From Phaeotremella fagi (taxonomy: Eukaryota; Basidiomycota; Tremellomycetes; Tremellales; Phaeotremellaceae), in contig BCHU01000013.1 in NCBI GenBank assembly GCA_001599715.1, positions 496,001-560,000 on the forward strand: a stretch of 64,000 nucleotides of DNA, in the 5' to 3' direction. Under the pieces are notes generated by a model. The model was not told the origin of the DNA. It searched no databases and was given only the letters and a program-made list of their open reading frames with translations. Position numbers and translations under genes: made by a program. Shown one piece after another: positions 48,301-58,919 of this stretch (positions are counted from its first letter, which is position 1; the number at the start of each line of letters is the position of its first letter).

Positions 48301-49721
48301 AGCTATTCCAAAAAGCACTGATGGATATCATCAACCAAATAGCAACCGAGGAATCGTTTATTCAAGCGTTTCTACATATCGCAGATACAGAATCGACGTT
48401 TGCCGATCACATGGAATTGGAATCTTATTTCAGAAGACAGGCTGCTCGATATGCTTCTAGGGCAATGTCAAACAGTTTGATGCAGTTGGCTAGGAATTTG
48501 ATGGATTTAATGTTCGGTTTCGTTGATGGTGAATTCAAAAATTGGATTGAGGCTGCTACAGAGAAAAATCCTATGTATGTGGAGGTTACGTTTTCTTTGG
48601 GCTGGGGTGTTGGTGCTGATGGTTTTTTTCAGATCTATTGTTGGGATTATCGCTGTTACGGAAAGATTAGCTAAGGACGCTGAAGACGAGGAGATTTCTT
48701 TATTCTTCTCTCAGTTGTTTAGCAAACAATTAGCACGACAGAATCAGGTTTTGGACAATTTCATCGTAAGTCGAACCTGGTCTTTTCAAGGAAGTTATCA
48801 TCTGATTCAAATACCAGAACGATCAAATCCGAGTTATCGAAGCTTCAAAAGTAACCATCAAGAAACGTAAAGGAGTAGCGTTTTTCATCAGACATTTCCC
48901 GATTTTCGTCGAAAAGATGGAAATACAGTTAGAGGGATCTGAAGATTTATCCATTAGATCCAGAGTTGACGGGATCTATGAGAGGATCATTGGATCTGTT
49001 TTCGGTAATTTGCAACAGTTGGCTAAAATGGATAGAGCGGATGGACAAGCTGCTGAAGATAAAGGTCAATTGAATTACTGTGTCATCATGATTGGTAAGC
49101 TTGTACCCTTTCTTTTTTTGTTGGGTTTGATAATGATTTTGACTGATTTCGTGGGATTTAGAAAATATGCATCATTTCATCGAAGATGGTGGTACTAAAT
49201 TCGAGACACCTGCTTTGAAAGTTCATCTTGAAAGAGCTAAAGGACTTTATGAGGATAATTTATCGATGTATGTCAAGATGTTACTTCGAAGATCGTTTGG
49301 TCGTATGATGGTGAGTTTTGTATTTAAGAGATATTGGAATGAAAGTATTAATTTACTGAAATAGGACTTTTTCGACGGAGTCGAAAGATTACTTCAAACC
49401 ACACCACCTAACGAGATATCGCTTCATTCATCATACAATCGATCGTCACTGAAGAAAGTGTTGAAAGAAAACGGTTTGAAAGATATGAGAAAAGCTGTTG
49501 AAGCTATGGGAAAGAAAGTTGATAAACATTTCATCGACGAGGAAGGTGGTTTGGATTCATCGAGTGCGACGTTGATCTCGTCAGTGTGGAAGGAATTGGG
49601 TAACGAATTGAAAAGAGAAACTGGGAGAGCTAACGAACTTATTAAATCTTGTTGGAGTGATTCTAATTTGAATTTGGAATTTGGGGTTAACGACGTCGAA
49701 GTCGCTTGTAAACGTAGGTAG
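45384..49721 (+). CDS. SEC3: Exocyst complex subunit Sec3
   Basis: Fifteen exons (45384-45609, 45650-45762, 45828-46041, 46094-47208, 47261-47362, 47425-47557, 47597-47706, 47762-47914, 47959-48067, 48125-48246, 48303-48574, 48633-48765, 48818-49094, 49162-49310, 49365-49721) give 1194 residues. The N-terminal PH-like domain has VTKLGKVVIHKAKRNANLTF, KTWHLEDMRVLE and FALTMTIRRYHW, the fold that binds PI(4,5)P2 and Rho GTPases. A Pro/Ser-rich spacer leads to the helical rods that start near FLESDDRITQVLAHIDEAML and continue to the C-terminus (FIEDGGTKFETPALK, RRSFGRMMDFFDGVERLL). Sec3 marks sites for vesicle tethering at growth tips. Confidence 0.94.
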
Positions 49722-50913
49722 TGGTGGTGGTGGTAGCAGTACGTGGGAATCTGTACTTAAACTTAACTTAATTATTTTGACTTGTCTGATGCTTGCTTCT
49801 TTGCATCCGATCGTCAAAGCATTTGGCGTCATACTAAGTGGGTTAACCTAAGTTGCCTTGTTGCCTTTTTGCCTTAGAAGGAAAGTGATCACAAAGTGAA
49901 TGGCGGTGGATGACCCTCAAGGTGAATAAGTTAAGTTACTTAAGAGTCACTAGCTAACTTTACAAAGCCAGACCCAGACCCAAGACTCAGATTGATCCTC
50001 AAGTCTCAAGCCAGGTAGCCAGTACTACGCAGCTTCTCCACCCCACCCAACCCAGCTTAAACCCAACACGTCAGCATCCGAATTCACAACTTTCGGAATC
50101 AGAATTCACGTAACTTGAACTCTATTCGTTCGGTTAAGATCTAGGTGGGAGAAGAGAGGAACTTGAGGGGGCGCAAGGTCAGAGGTTAGAAGGGGTAGTC
50201 ACTCTTTTCGTACACCATTAAGACTTAACAGAATATCAGTGGATAATAATTAAGTACTATTGGTTGATCTCGGTCTAGACTGGCGAACGATCATCGTGTT
50301 GATACATTCATTACCTGGGGTGACATATGACGCGTTCAAGTGCAAGTGCAAGTGCAAGTGGTAAGGTATCCTATGATCTACAAGGATAGCAGAGAGCCAA
50401 AGTGATCTTCATCCATCTATACCTTAAGTTACAGCTAATAATATCGGTACAAATTTAATAATCAAAAAATAAAAAATTACTTTATCGGTCAGTCTAAGGA
50501 ATTTAAAGTCTTAAGGTTGCTTTAGTCGAAATCCGATAGTGGTGGAATAACATACAAGTACAACTCACTCACTGAAAATCAAATTCCTTCATTTCAACAA
50601 TCATTCCATTTCTTTTTCAATAACACGTTGCACATCATAAATTGATAAACACGATCTCTCAACTCACAGTTGTTCACTACGAACCCCCAACCAATCGACC
50701 TACCAACCATAACCATAACCATCAACACAGCATCAAGGTTTCAGCCTTCACTCCCTTTCCGTGACTCATTTAATTTACCTAATTCTCCGATCAGTATAGA
50801 AAGTGTTGTTATCAACAACCCAAACGTCCATCAATCATCCTTAAACAAACAACAATAAACATCCATATCATCATACGATTAACACTGTTGGATCCCAATT
50901 GGGAAATCGGTTT
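49722..50913. other. Intergenic, promoter of the velvet gene
   Basis: A long 1.2-kb spacer between two plus-strand genes. It holds four head-to-tail CAAGTG units (50337-50360), many short A/T tracts and, near its end, an A/C-rich leader. A long upstream region is usual for fungal regulators. No gene seen. Confidence 0.5.
50337..50360 (+). repeat. Four tandem CAAGTG hexamers
   Basis: Exact CAAGTG units at 50337, 50343, 50349 and 50355 in the velvet promoter. Could be a factor array or a simple microsatellite. Confidence 0.75.
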
Positions 50914-53128
50914 ATGAGTTCTGGAAATCTATCGTCCAATCAACTAACACCACCATCGCAACCACATAATGATAAATCTGGACAAACCAGAATAACTGTC
51001 AATCAATCTATAAATAATCCATCAGCACAGACGTCATCTTCAACCTCTTTATCATCGATTTTGAATTACAAAGATAAACCTGACGGTAAAAGAAGTAACA
51101 CTGATGCTGGTGCTGGTGTAGGAGTAGGTCGGGGACGGAGAGGTGGAAGTAGTAGTGGTTCCAGTACAAGTGGTACTGGTCGTGGTAGCTCACCAAACAA
51201 AGTACCTTTCTTTCACCCTCCCATCAAAGTTGATCATGGCATGTTTGCTGGTAAAATCGTTAGGTGAGTTTGAGGAATCATCATTCTTCCTTCGGATGCA
51301 ATCAAGGATGCAATCTGGATGCAGGATGCAATTAGGATGCAAATCCAGATCCACTGCATCTCCCCACCAAAATCGTCGTCGTCGTCGGCGTCGTCATGTG
51401 TCCGTCGTCAACGGTGATACGTGTACTGATCTATCTTCCTACCCAGATTCTCACTTGAAATGGCTCAAGAACCTGTTAATGGTCGAAGGAAGACCGAAAA
51501 AGATCGTAGAGCTTTAGCTCATTGTCCCATCACCAGGTTAAGAATCATTGAATGTAAATATCATTCTGATGGGGTGACCTGGGATGAGAAAGAGGTTGAT
51601 TTGAGGTATGTTTTTTTCTGTTTTTCATCAAGTTCGAAAAGTGCAAGACTGATTTGATGTTACCTTTCAGTACGATAGAGCCATCATATCTGGTCTGCGC
51701 TGCTGAACTTTGTTCACCCGATCGTACACCTTTAACTCGACCGAGACTATCGAGATCGAACGTGATATCCCCTTTGACATCATCCACGAATGACTCTGAA
51801 TCTGATCTACACTCTCGAACTTTTTCTGTCCCACCACCCCGACCATATCATCCCCATCAAATTTATCAATCACCGATTCCACCCAACATCCAGAATCCAA
51901 CCCCTCAATTCAGATCAGCATCATATTCAGCTCCAACATCTTCCACTCGTTTACCTCCATACACTGATCCAAGGTATATGACAACCTCAGCACCACCTTG
52001 GAGCCAGATTCATCAGGATTATAGTAACAACGCTGGACCATCCAGACGTCCTATGGATGTAATGAAACGGGAAAGGAGTGAAGATTCTGATCAATGGGAT
52101 GATTGGGATGATAGAGCTGCAGGCAGAGAGAGGGATGACGATACCGAACAAAGAAGAAGAGTCGTTTCCAGGGATATGAGGTCATTGAATATCAGAAGTA
52201 GTTCGGCGAATGTCGATAAACGTGGTGATGGAAATCCCAGTCAGAGTAGAGGTACATCAGAGGGATCAAGTAGCGTTGGCCGAAGTGTTGTTGGAAATAA
52301 AAATTCAGGCAAGAATGGTAGAAAAGCCAAAATTCCTAGACAGAGTTCAAACAGGAATCTATTCGGGAGTTTACATGTTCCAGGAGTCAAAATCCCACCT
52401 TTAGAGGGTGGTATAGGAATATGGTTTTTGTTCACGGTAAGTTTGGCAAGAATATTACAAAGTTATCAATTGTTGATTTCGATTTCGACCTGTTCTTAGG
52501 ATCTGGCAGTTAGGTTGGAAGGAGAGTGAGTTGAACGTTGAACGAGTAAGCGGATCGGAAACTGATATCTTTCCAAAGTTATACCCTCCGCTTTCAATGC
52601 TATGATTTGACTGCTATTCCAACAACTGGTGAAACACCGTCGGCAGGTTTGGTACAATGTTTCAGTCAAAAGTTTAGTATCTTTTCTCCAAGAAAGTGAG
52701 TGACCAGGAATCATCACTTTGAAACTTGATGTTAACGTGAGATGGTCTATCAGTTTCCCCGGTCTTCCAAAGACTACAGCGTTAGCTGAACACTTTGCTC
52801 GACAAGGATTCAAACTGAATACGAGAAAGGTCAGTCGGAGGAGTTTTATTGTTTACATTAACGTGTCGTACTAACTATCTTCTCTTAACAGAGTGATCGA
52901 AGTGGACGAGGAAACAAGACTCAGAATAATAGCGATGACGAAGCTGATAACGACGGTCAAGTGGATGAAGACGAGGATATGGAGGAGGAAGAAGGAATGG
53001 ATTTGAGTAGGGGGAAATCATCTTCGACACCGGATAGACCAAGTCCTGCACCTCTTTCGGGCAATACTTCGTCCCTCAGAGATGAGGACAAGAATCCAGA
53101 TTCCTCGAATCTCTCCAATGTCGGATAG
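50914..53128 (+). CDS. Velvet-domain transcriptional regulator
   Basis: Seven exons (50914-51263, 51447-51605, 51671-52436, 52500-52525, 52579-52695, 52754-52829, 52892-53128) give 576 residues. The velvet domain is split. The first half (about 117-190) has FSLEMAQEPVNGRRKTEKDR with R, then PITRLRIIECKYHSDG and YLVCAAELCSPD. A long Ser/Pro/Tyr/Arg-rich insert follows (about 195-385). The second half (about 390-500) has NLFGSLHVPGVKIPPLEGG, IWFLFTDLAVRLEGDYTLRF and FPGLPKTTALAEHFARQG. Velvet proteins (VeA, VelB, VosA) bind DNA with an NF-kB-like fold and govern development and secondary metabolism. The insert position recalls VelB/VosA types, but the subfamily is open. The C-terminus is acidic. 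Intron 1 is 183 nt, the longest spliced here. Confidence 0.87.
51294..51341 (+). repeat. Five GGATGCA repeats in velvet intron 1
   Basis: GGATGCA at 51294, 51306, 51317, 51324 and 51335, spaced 7-12 bases apart, followed by a CGT triplet run at about 51373-51396. All are inside the 183-nt intron. Confidence 0.8.
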
Positions 53129-53901
53129 ATCAACCTCTTGATCTGTTACATCGAGAGTTGTTCAGGTGGATCGAATAATACATTCGTTTGTCGGGAGTTG
53201 ATCTTCACTTGAGATCTGAAATATGGAATCACTTGATAATGCAAATCATCAAAGCTCACCGTTTAAGAATGATTACACGAATTCTTGGCTACAAAGAGAG
53301 TATTATAGGTAACTTATTAAGGCTCTGGAAACACGAAATTTTTGGATTTGCTTGTAACGATAATCATTTAAACTTAGTAATCTTTTAAATTTTATGTACG
53401 TTCAGGTCCTTTTGTCTTTCATTCATCACGAGAAACAAAAAATACAGTACGGAATAAGAACATTTCGTGAGAGACAACGGGGAGTGATACATAGCATATA
53501 ATCTCTCCGTTGACATACATCACTCGAAAATATGTAAAGCAAATGATTGAACTTCAAGGGTTCGCGCGAAGATTGGGGACAACTTGGATAGTCCTACTGC
53601 ATCTATTCAGACAGCACTCTGGTTGGCAATTCAAATTTGTGTTATGATAATTTCCATGTTTTCAAAATAAAATCGTGATAACAAACAAATACGAATTCCA
53701 AATATCTATGAGGAGATAAGAAAATATTCCGAAACCAAGAAAAGAAAACAGATGGAGGTAAAATGTAAGAGATGCGATAACTAACAAAGAGAAGGAACTG
53801 ATATAAAGATAATGATCAAGAAATTTAAAAACAAGAACACAACGATACAGATGAAACCCTAAAGAAGAAAAATATAAACAGTCATGAGGAACAGAACAGG
53901 T
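53129..53901. other. Intergenic, convergent 3' regions
   Basis: 773 bases between the ends of the velvet and kinase genes, strongly A/T-rich, with no gene, RNA or repeat that I can support. Confidence 0.5.
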
Positions 53902-56900
53902 CTACGAACGAATAGGTGTCAACTGGGGTGATCGACCTGGAACATTGGGTGGAACAGGTAAACCCAAATTTGAACCACCGAAACGAGGGGAAGAAGGTGG
54001 ATGAGGTGATGAGGGTGAAACGGATTGATTAGGTGGTGCGAGAGAGGTAGTTGGGATTCGAGGTGGGACGGGTAGATTCGGTGTATTCCTGAAAACTGGT
54101 GAAACGTTTTGTGTCGGGGTGGTATTTCTAGATACCAGGATTGGGGTTGGGGGTGCTGAAGATACATTCTCGATTGATTTTTGTAAATGGGTGAAAATGG
54201 CTAATAGGGGGAATGTGTTGATTAGTATCGAATCGTTGTTAAGGGTGGTTATGACTTACATTTGAAAGCACTTTGAGCACCTTTCTCTTGGGTTAGACTG
54301 ACTAGGGTGTTGTAGCCTTGTGCAGAACCTGAAGTTGATCTGGTGAATTCAACTCTGAATCGAACACCTTTCGAGACTGTCATGTTCCCTTGTAGATCTG
54401 ACAGAGTAAGTTAGTTGATGCCACTCCAATCTATGCAGAACGACATACCTTTAATCTCATCCAGACGACATTTCAACGCTCGAACACCGTCAATCTCAAC
54501 AACGACGACTCTAACACCGTATTCAACCAGTAATTTCTTAGTCCTGTCTCTAGTGTTACCAATGTTATCGTGTGACAACAAAGTACAAGCTGCAGGTTTG
54601 AACGAGAAAAGATTGTTGAACCAAGATCGTTTTGGTGAATTCAACGAACCACCCGAGGAAGGACCTGATAAACTAGGTGAATAGGGTGTTGGTTCGATAG
54701 GTGAGGGTAGAGCAGCTTTCTTCTTTTTCTTCAACATACCGAAAGCGTCTTGACCACTTCTCATGTTGAAACTTGATTGTTTACTGTTACTGTTCCAACT
54801 GTTTAGACTTGGATCTGAGACTGGCATGTCGGAATGATCAATGAATATATAAGAGTTTTCTCTTGGTAACAAAGATTCCATTGGTCCCGCGACAGTCGAT
54901 ATTGGTCTAGGTGGTGCTGGTCGAGTCGCTTGTCTACCTGCAGCCGTGGACGTAGATGCAGAAGCCGGTGTCATTGGTAGAGGTGAACGTTGAGGTGCTG
55001 GTGAATTTTCAACACTGACACCGTAACTTGGATTAGGTGAATACAAACCAGGAGATTCAGTTTGAGCGTAAGACGAGGCAGAGGTACCTCTGAACTGAGA
55101 TGAACCACCAGAAGATGCCACACTCCAACGTTGTTGCTGTTGGTGTTGTTGTGAATTTTGACTGTTGACTGGGTATAATCCCGGTCTGACTCCTCGAGAT
55201 GGAATAGGAGCTGCACCTAATCCAAGACCAATTAACGGAGATTGTTGACCAGGTACAGGAGACGCAGTGAAGCTTCTTGCATACATGTCAACACCAGATC
55301 TGATACTACCCGCATCAGTCTGATCATCATCAGCATCAGCGAATTGATTTGGATCGAGTGATGATTGATTCAACATAGGTGTCGGGGGTGGTGCGGAGAT
55401 AGGTTGACCAGCTGCGTAATTCATATACGCCTGAATCGGTGAGAATTCACTAGCAGTCGAAGAACCTGATGCGACTGAAGAACGGATGTTCATGGTGTTC
55501 AATTGAAGTGCCACTTCGTTGAAGAAATTTTGTAATTGAATATCTTGGACTTGAGGGACGTTCAACGCTGGTAATTGAGGTGCTTCAGATGGGGCTGGTG
55601 AAGATGGAGTTTCAGGTAGTGCTCGAACTGGAATGACACTGGGTGGTGGCATATCTTTGACTGGTGTAGCTTGTTGAAGTATGATTGCTGGGGCGTCAGG
55701 AGTCGTTGCAGTAGAAGTGTTGGACAGACCACGAGGTGACATGACTGGTCTTGGCCCAGCGGGTGAATCCCTAGGTGGTGCGAGTTTACTAGTCCTAGCG
55801 GCGATTGGTGACTCCTCAATCGAAACACCAGCTGCTTTCTTGGGAGTTGGTGCGGAAGGTCTTGCAGGAGGTGGAGTTTGTTGGATTGTATCATTTTCAC
55901 CGAGAGGGGTAAGACGTGGTTGGATCGCTGCTGGTGGTCCACCCTTTCTCTTGGCTGGTGAAGGTCCCGAACGACTTCTTCTCGATTTGGAATCGGCTTC
56001 CTCTTCATCGTCCATGTTGTAATTCTCCAAATGCTTGTTACGGTACTTAACAAGTAAATGGTAAATGGCTTTCTCCCAAGTTTTACTGATATCGATTAGC
56101 ACTGCTGGTAGCTTTAATACTTACTCTTTGCTCATCAACGCAGCAATGATTTCATCTTCACTGGCACCATGCCAAAGTGTTTTCAGATTACCCATGATAT
56201 CAGAATCAATATCATCTGGTGAATTGACTGGTCGCTCAACCTCATCGAGAGCAGGTGGAGAAACAAGGGCCCGACCAGGAATAGCTCTTGGTGGTCTAGA
56301 AAGGAAAAATGGATGGACGAGTATCTCGGGCATCTAGATGAAGCTATCAGGGAAAGATCTTAGTTGAAGGAACTCAAACTCACAGTGATACGCTTGGCTG
56401 GATCCTTCTCTAGCATTCTTTTCAAGAGGTTACGAGCAGGATCGACGATCTCGGATGGCATTTCGAAGATACCTGTTTTGACTTTTTGTAAAAGTGATCG
56501 AATATTGTCGTCATCGAACGGAAGACGACCTGTCAAAAGAGCGAAAAGAATGATACCGCAAGACCAAATATCGGATGATGATCCATGATAAGCTTTACCC
56601 TAAAAACATCGATTAGTCAGCGGGTGAAAGGGAACATGGGTAACAACTTACAGCGACGATCTCTGGTGAAGCGTAATGAGGACTTCCACAACTAGTTTCC
56701 AACATCCTTTCACCAGCTTCCCAAGCTGCCATACCGAAATCGGCGACTTTGATGTTTTTATCTTTATCAAGTAAAAGGTTTTCAGGTTTTAAGTCACGAT
56801 GACAGATGTTGAATCGATGACAGTAGTCAACTGCGTGAATGATTTGTTGAAAGTAGTGGAGAGCTTCTGAAACTGGTAGTCTACCTCTACGAACCAAGTA

Positions 56901-57468
56901 ATCGAAGAGTTCACCACCTGGAACGTATTCCATTATCAAATATCTGATTGAGGTGTTTAGTACCAAGTCCCAACTGAACGTGGGGAAAGAGGTAAACTTA
57001 CAATTCTGTACTAGTTTCCCAGACGTCGTATAGGTTCAACACATTTGGATGATCGATGAGTTTCATGATCACGATCTCCCTTTCGATACCAAGCAAGACT
57101 TTATCGGCTCGAGCCCCAGCTTCAGACATTGACATACGTGACGAAATGATTAATCCCTTGGGTACGATTTTGATAGCAGCATATTTTCCCGTAATGGCGT
57201 GTTTGGCAATTTTGACTCGACCTTGATAGCATGTTAGATGAAGGACAAACACATCGATCACAAAATAAAACTGACCTGAACTTCCTTTCCCAATCGTCCT
57301 ACCAATCCTCCATTGACCGATCATCTTAGCATCATCTCTACCGTTGCTACTTCCTGAGACTCTTTTCCTTGATTTATCAGCTGAAGGTGATTGTTTGCTG
57401 CTCGATGGACCTTCGCCTTGACGATAAGCTTGAGAAGTTGATGACATTGTTTTGATGGAATGATTCAA
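53902..57468 (-). CDS. Nim1/Gin4/Hsl1-type Ser/Thr protein kinase
   Basis: Eight exons (57276-57468, 57002-57221, 56652-56943, 56384-56599, 56125-56333, 54449-56085, 54260-54397, 53902-54200) give 1067 residues; a second in-frame ATG at 57447 would start at residue 8. The kinase domain (about 52-330) has [15 protein letters not shown], the ATP lysine in [24 protein letters not shown], the catalytic [20 protein letters not shown] and the activation segment [11 protein letters not shown]. Directly after it, [19 protein letters not shown] and [13 protein letters not shown] form the UBA-like domain of this subfamily. A long Pro/Ser-rich tail and a C-terminal KA1-like part ([18 protein letters not shown]) follow. 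Relatives (Hsl1, Gin4, Cdr1/Cdr2) sit at the bud neck or mid-cell and control Wee1 and septins. Confidence 0.9.
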
Positions 57469-58919
57469 TCCAAGATTCCAGTTTGTTCAATGTCCCCAAA
57501 AACGATTTATTGTGTTTCTCCCGTCGTCCCTTTTAGGTTTCTCCAGATACAGCAAGATGAAGGAGTGTGAGTTGAAAATGAATGTGATTGTAAATGAGAG
57601 TGTGTTCGAATTGATATCGAAAAGAATCCAAAAAGTGAAAGAATGAAAAGACGAATGAAGAAAACTTTGGAAACGTAATTGAAAGATGAGATCAGATCAC
57701 AACCTCGAAATCAAAGTCTGGCTCTAAGTCAATGGGTTGTGAGAGCATAACAAGACGGACGGCTACGACAGGAAGGAAACAATCAGTGCACCTGACGAAT
57801 AATAACATAGCCAAACACAACACTGCAAAGTGCACAACACTATCACTACGGAGAAAACCATGGGATGTACACCTAAGAAATAACTTAACTCGAATGATGA
57901 GTCAAAGTGCCACATTGACCCTTAAAAAGATAAATCAGGCGCGAGTGGTATAGCCCATTGAAAGGTAAAAACGTAAACAACCAACAACTAACAAACCAAC
58001 TAAAAACTATGTTTACTCTGCCTGGCTTCACAGTCACTGCACCCCCCTTGGTCCAGTGCCCTCTCCCTTACCTTAAAATCCTGACGTCAATTTTGACAAA
58101 CAACTTGAAATCACCAAAGAAGCTAAACCGTCTGTTATGCTGACGTCCAATTTAACTCCTGAAATCGCGTACACATGCAACTTAGAGGGAATCGTCAAAG
58201 CACATTTAGAGCGTACACCCACGTCATATAAGTTACAGTGCATAAACAAAGGTCACTTGAATCCTAAGTGCAGTAGGTTATAGCTTCATCGATCACATTT
58301 AACATGTTTCAATTCATTCCTGAATAGTTGCAACTAAGTTATTGTTTATACCTACTCACTTGTTGTCCTGCAGTTAAATCGGACATTAAAAATGACTACA
58401 AACTTCTGGATTTTTTGTTTATTTTGAATTCAGTTAAATTGCAACTCAGATTCCAATACCCACAATAATGAGTCAGTCAATTGAGTTGTTAATCGTTATT
58501 GACCAAAACAACATCTGGATTCAAATCCAAGATCGACAGGAATCTAAACAAAGTTTCACCATTATTAAATCCGGATTTTTTTATTTTCCTGGTTACTTAT
58601 CCCTATCTGATGAGCATAAGATTGAAAGAGAGAATGAAACGAATTTTCAAGCCGTTCTTCAAGCCGTTTGAATAAGTAAATTACAGGATGGATATGAACT
58701 TTGTTAGATCAATTCCAGACCAAGAGTTGTGGCGTGTTGATAAAAACGTTTAATTGCACTTCCCAATTTTGCAACCTTAACAACAAAGATTTGGGAATGG
58801 TGGCTAAACGAGAAAACTTAAGAGGTAGAAATTTGAACTACATTGATAAATGGATCCATTCCATTCCGAAAAGCTTGTATTCAAGATATGAAATAGATTG
58901 TTACCAGATTTCACAACCG
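57469..58919. other. Intergenic, kinase promoter and SEL1-gene 3' flank
   Basis: 1.45 kb between two minus-strand genes. It holds the kinase leader (GTGAG-rich, purine-rich), TGCCAC at 57908-57913, and an A/T-rich 58300-58900 part. Short frames here (58468-58671 and others) are not convincing. Confidence 0.5.

Noticed and set aside
50670..50858. Open frame in the velvet leader as an upstream coding exon
   Set aside because: It lacks an ATG at its start and ends before the velvet start without a usable donor in frame.
58468..58671. 67-codon plus-strand frame in the kinase-SEL1 spacer
   Set aside because: A/T-rich with no motif and no splice context; more likely chance.
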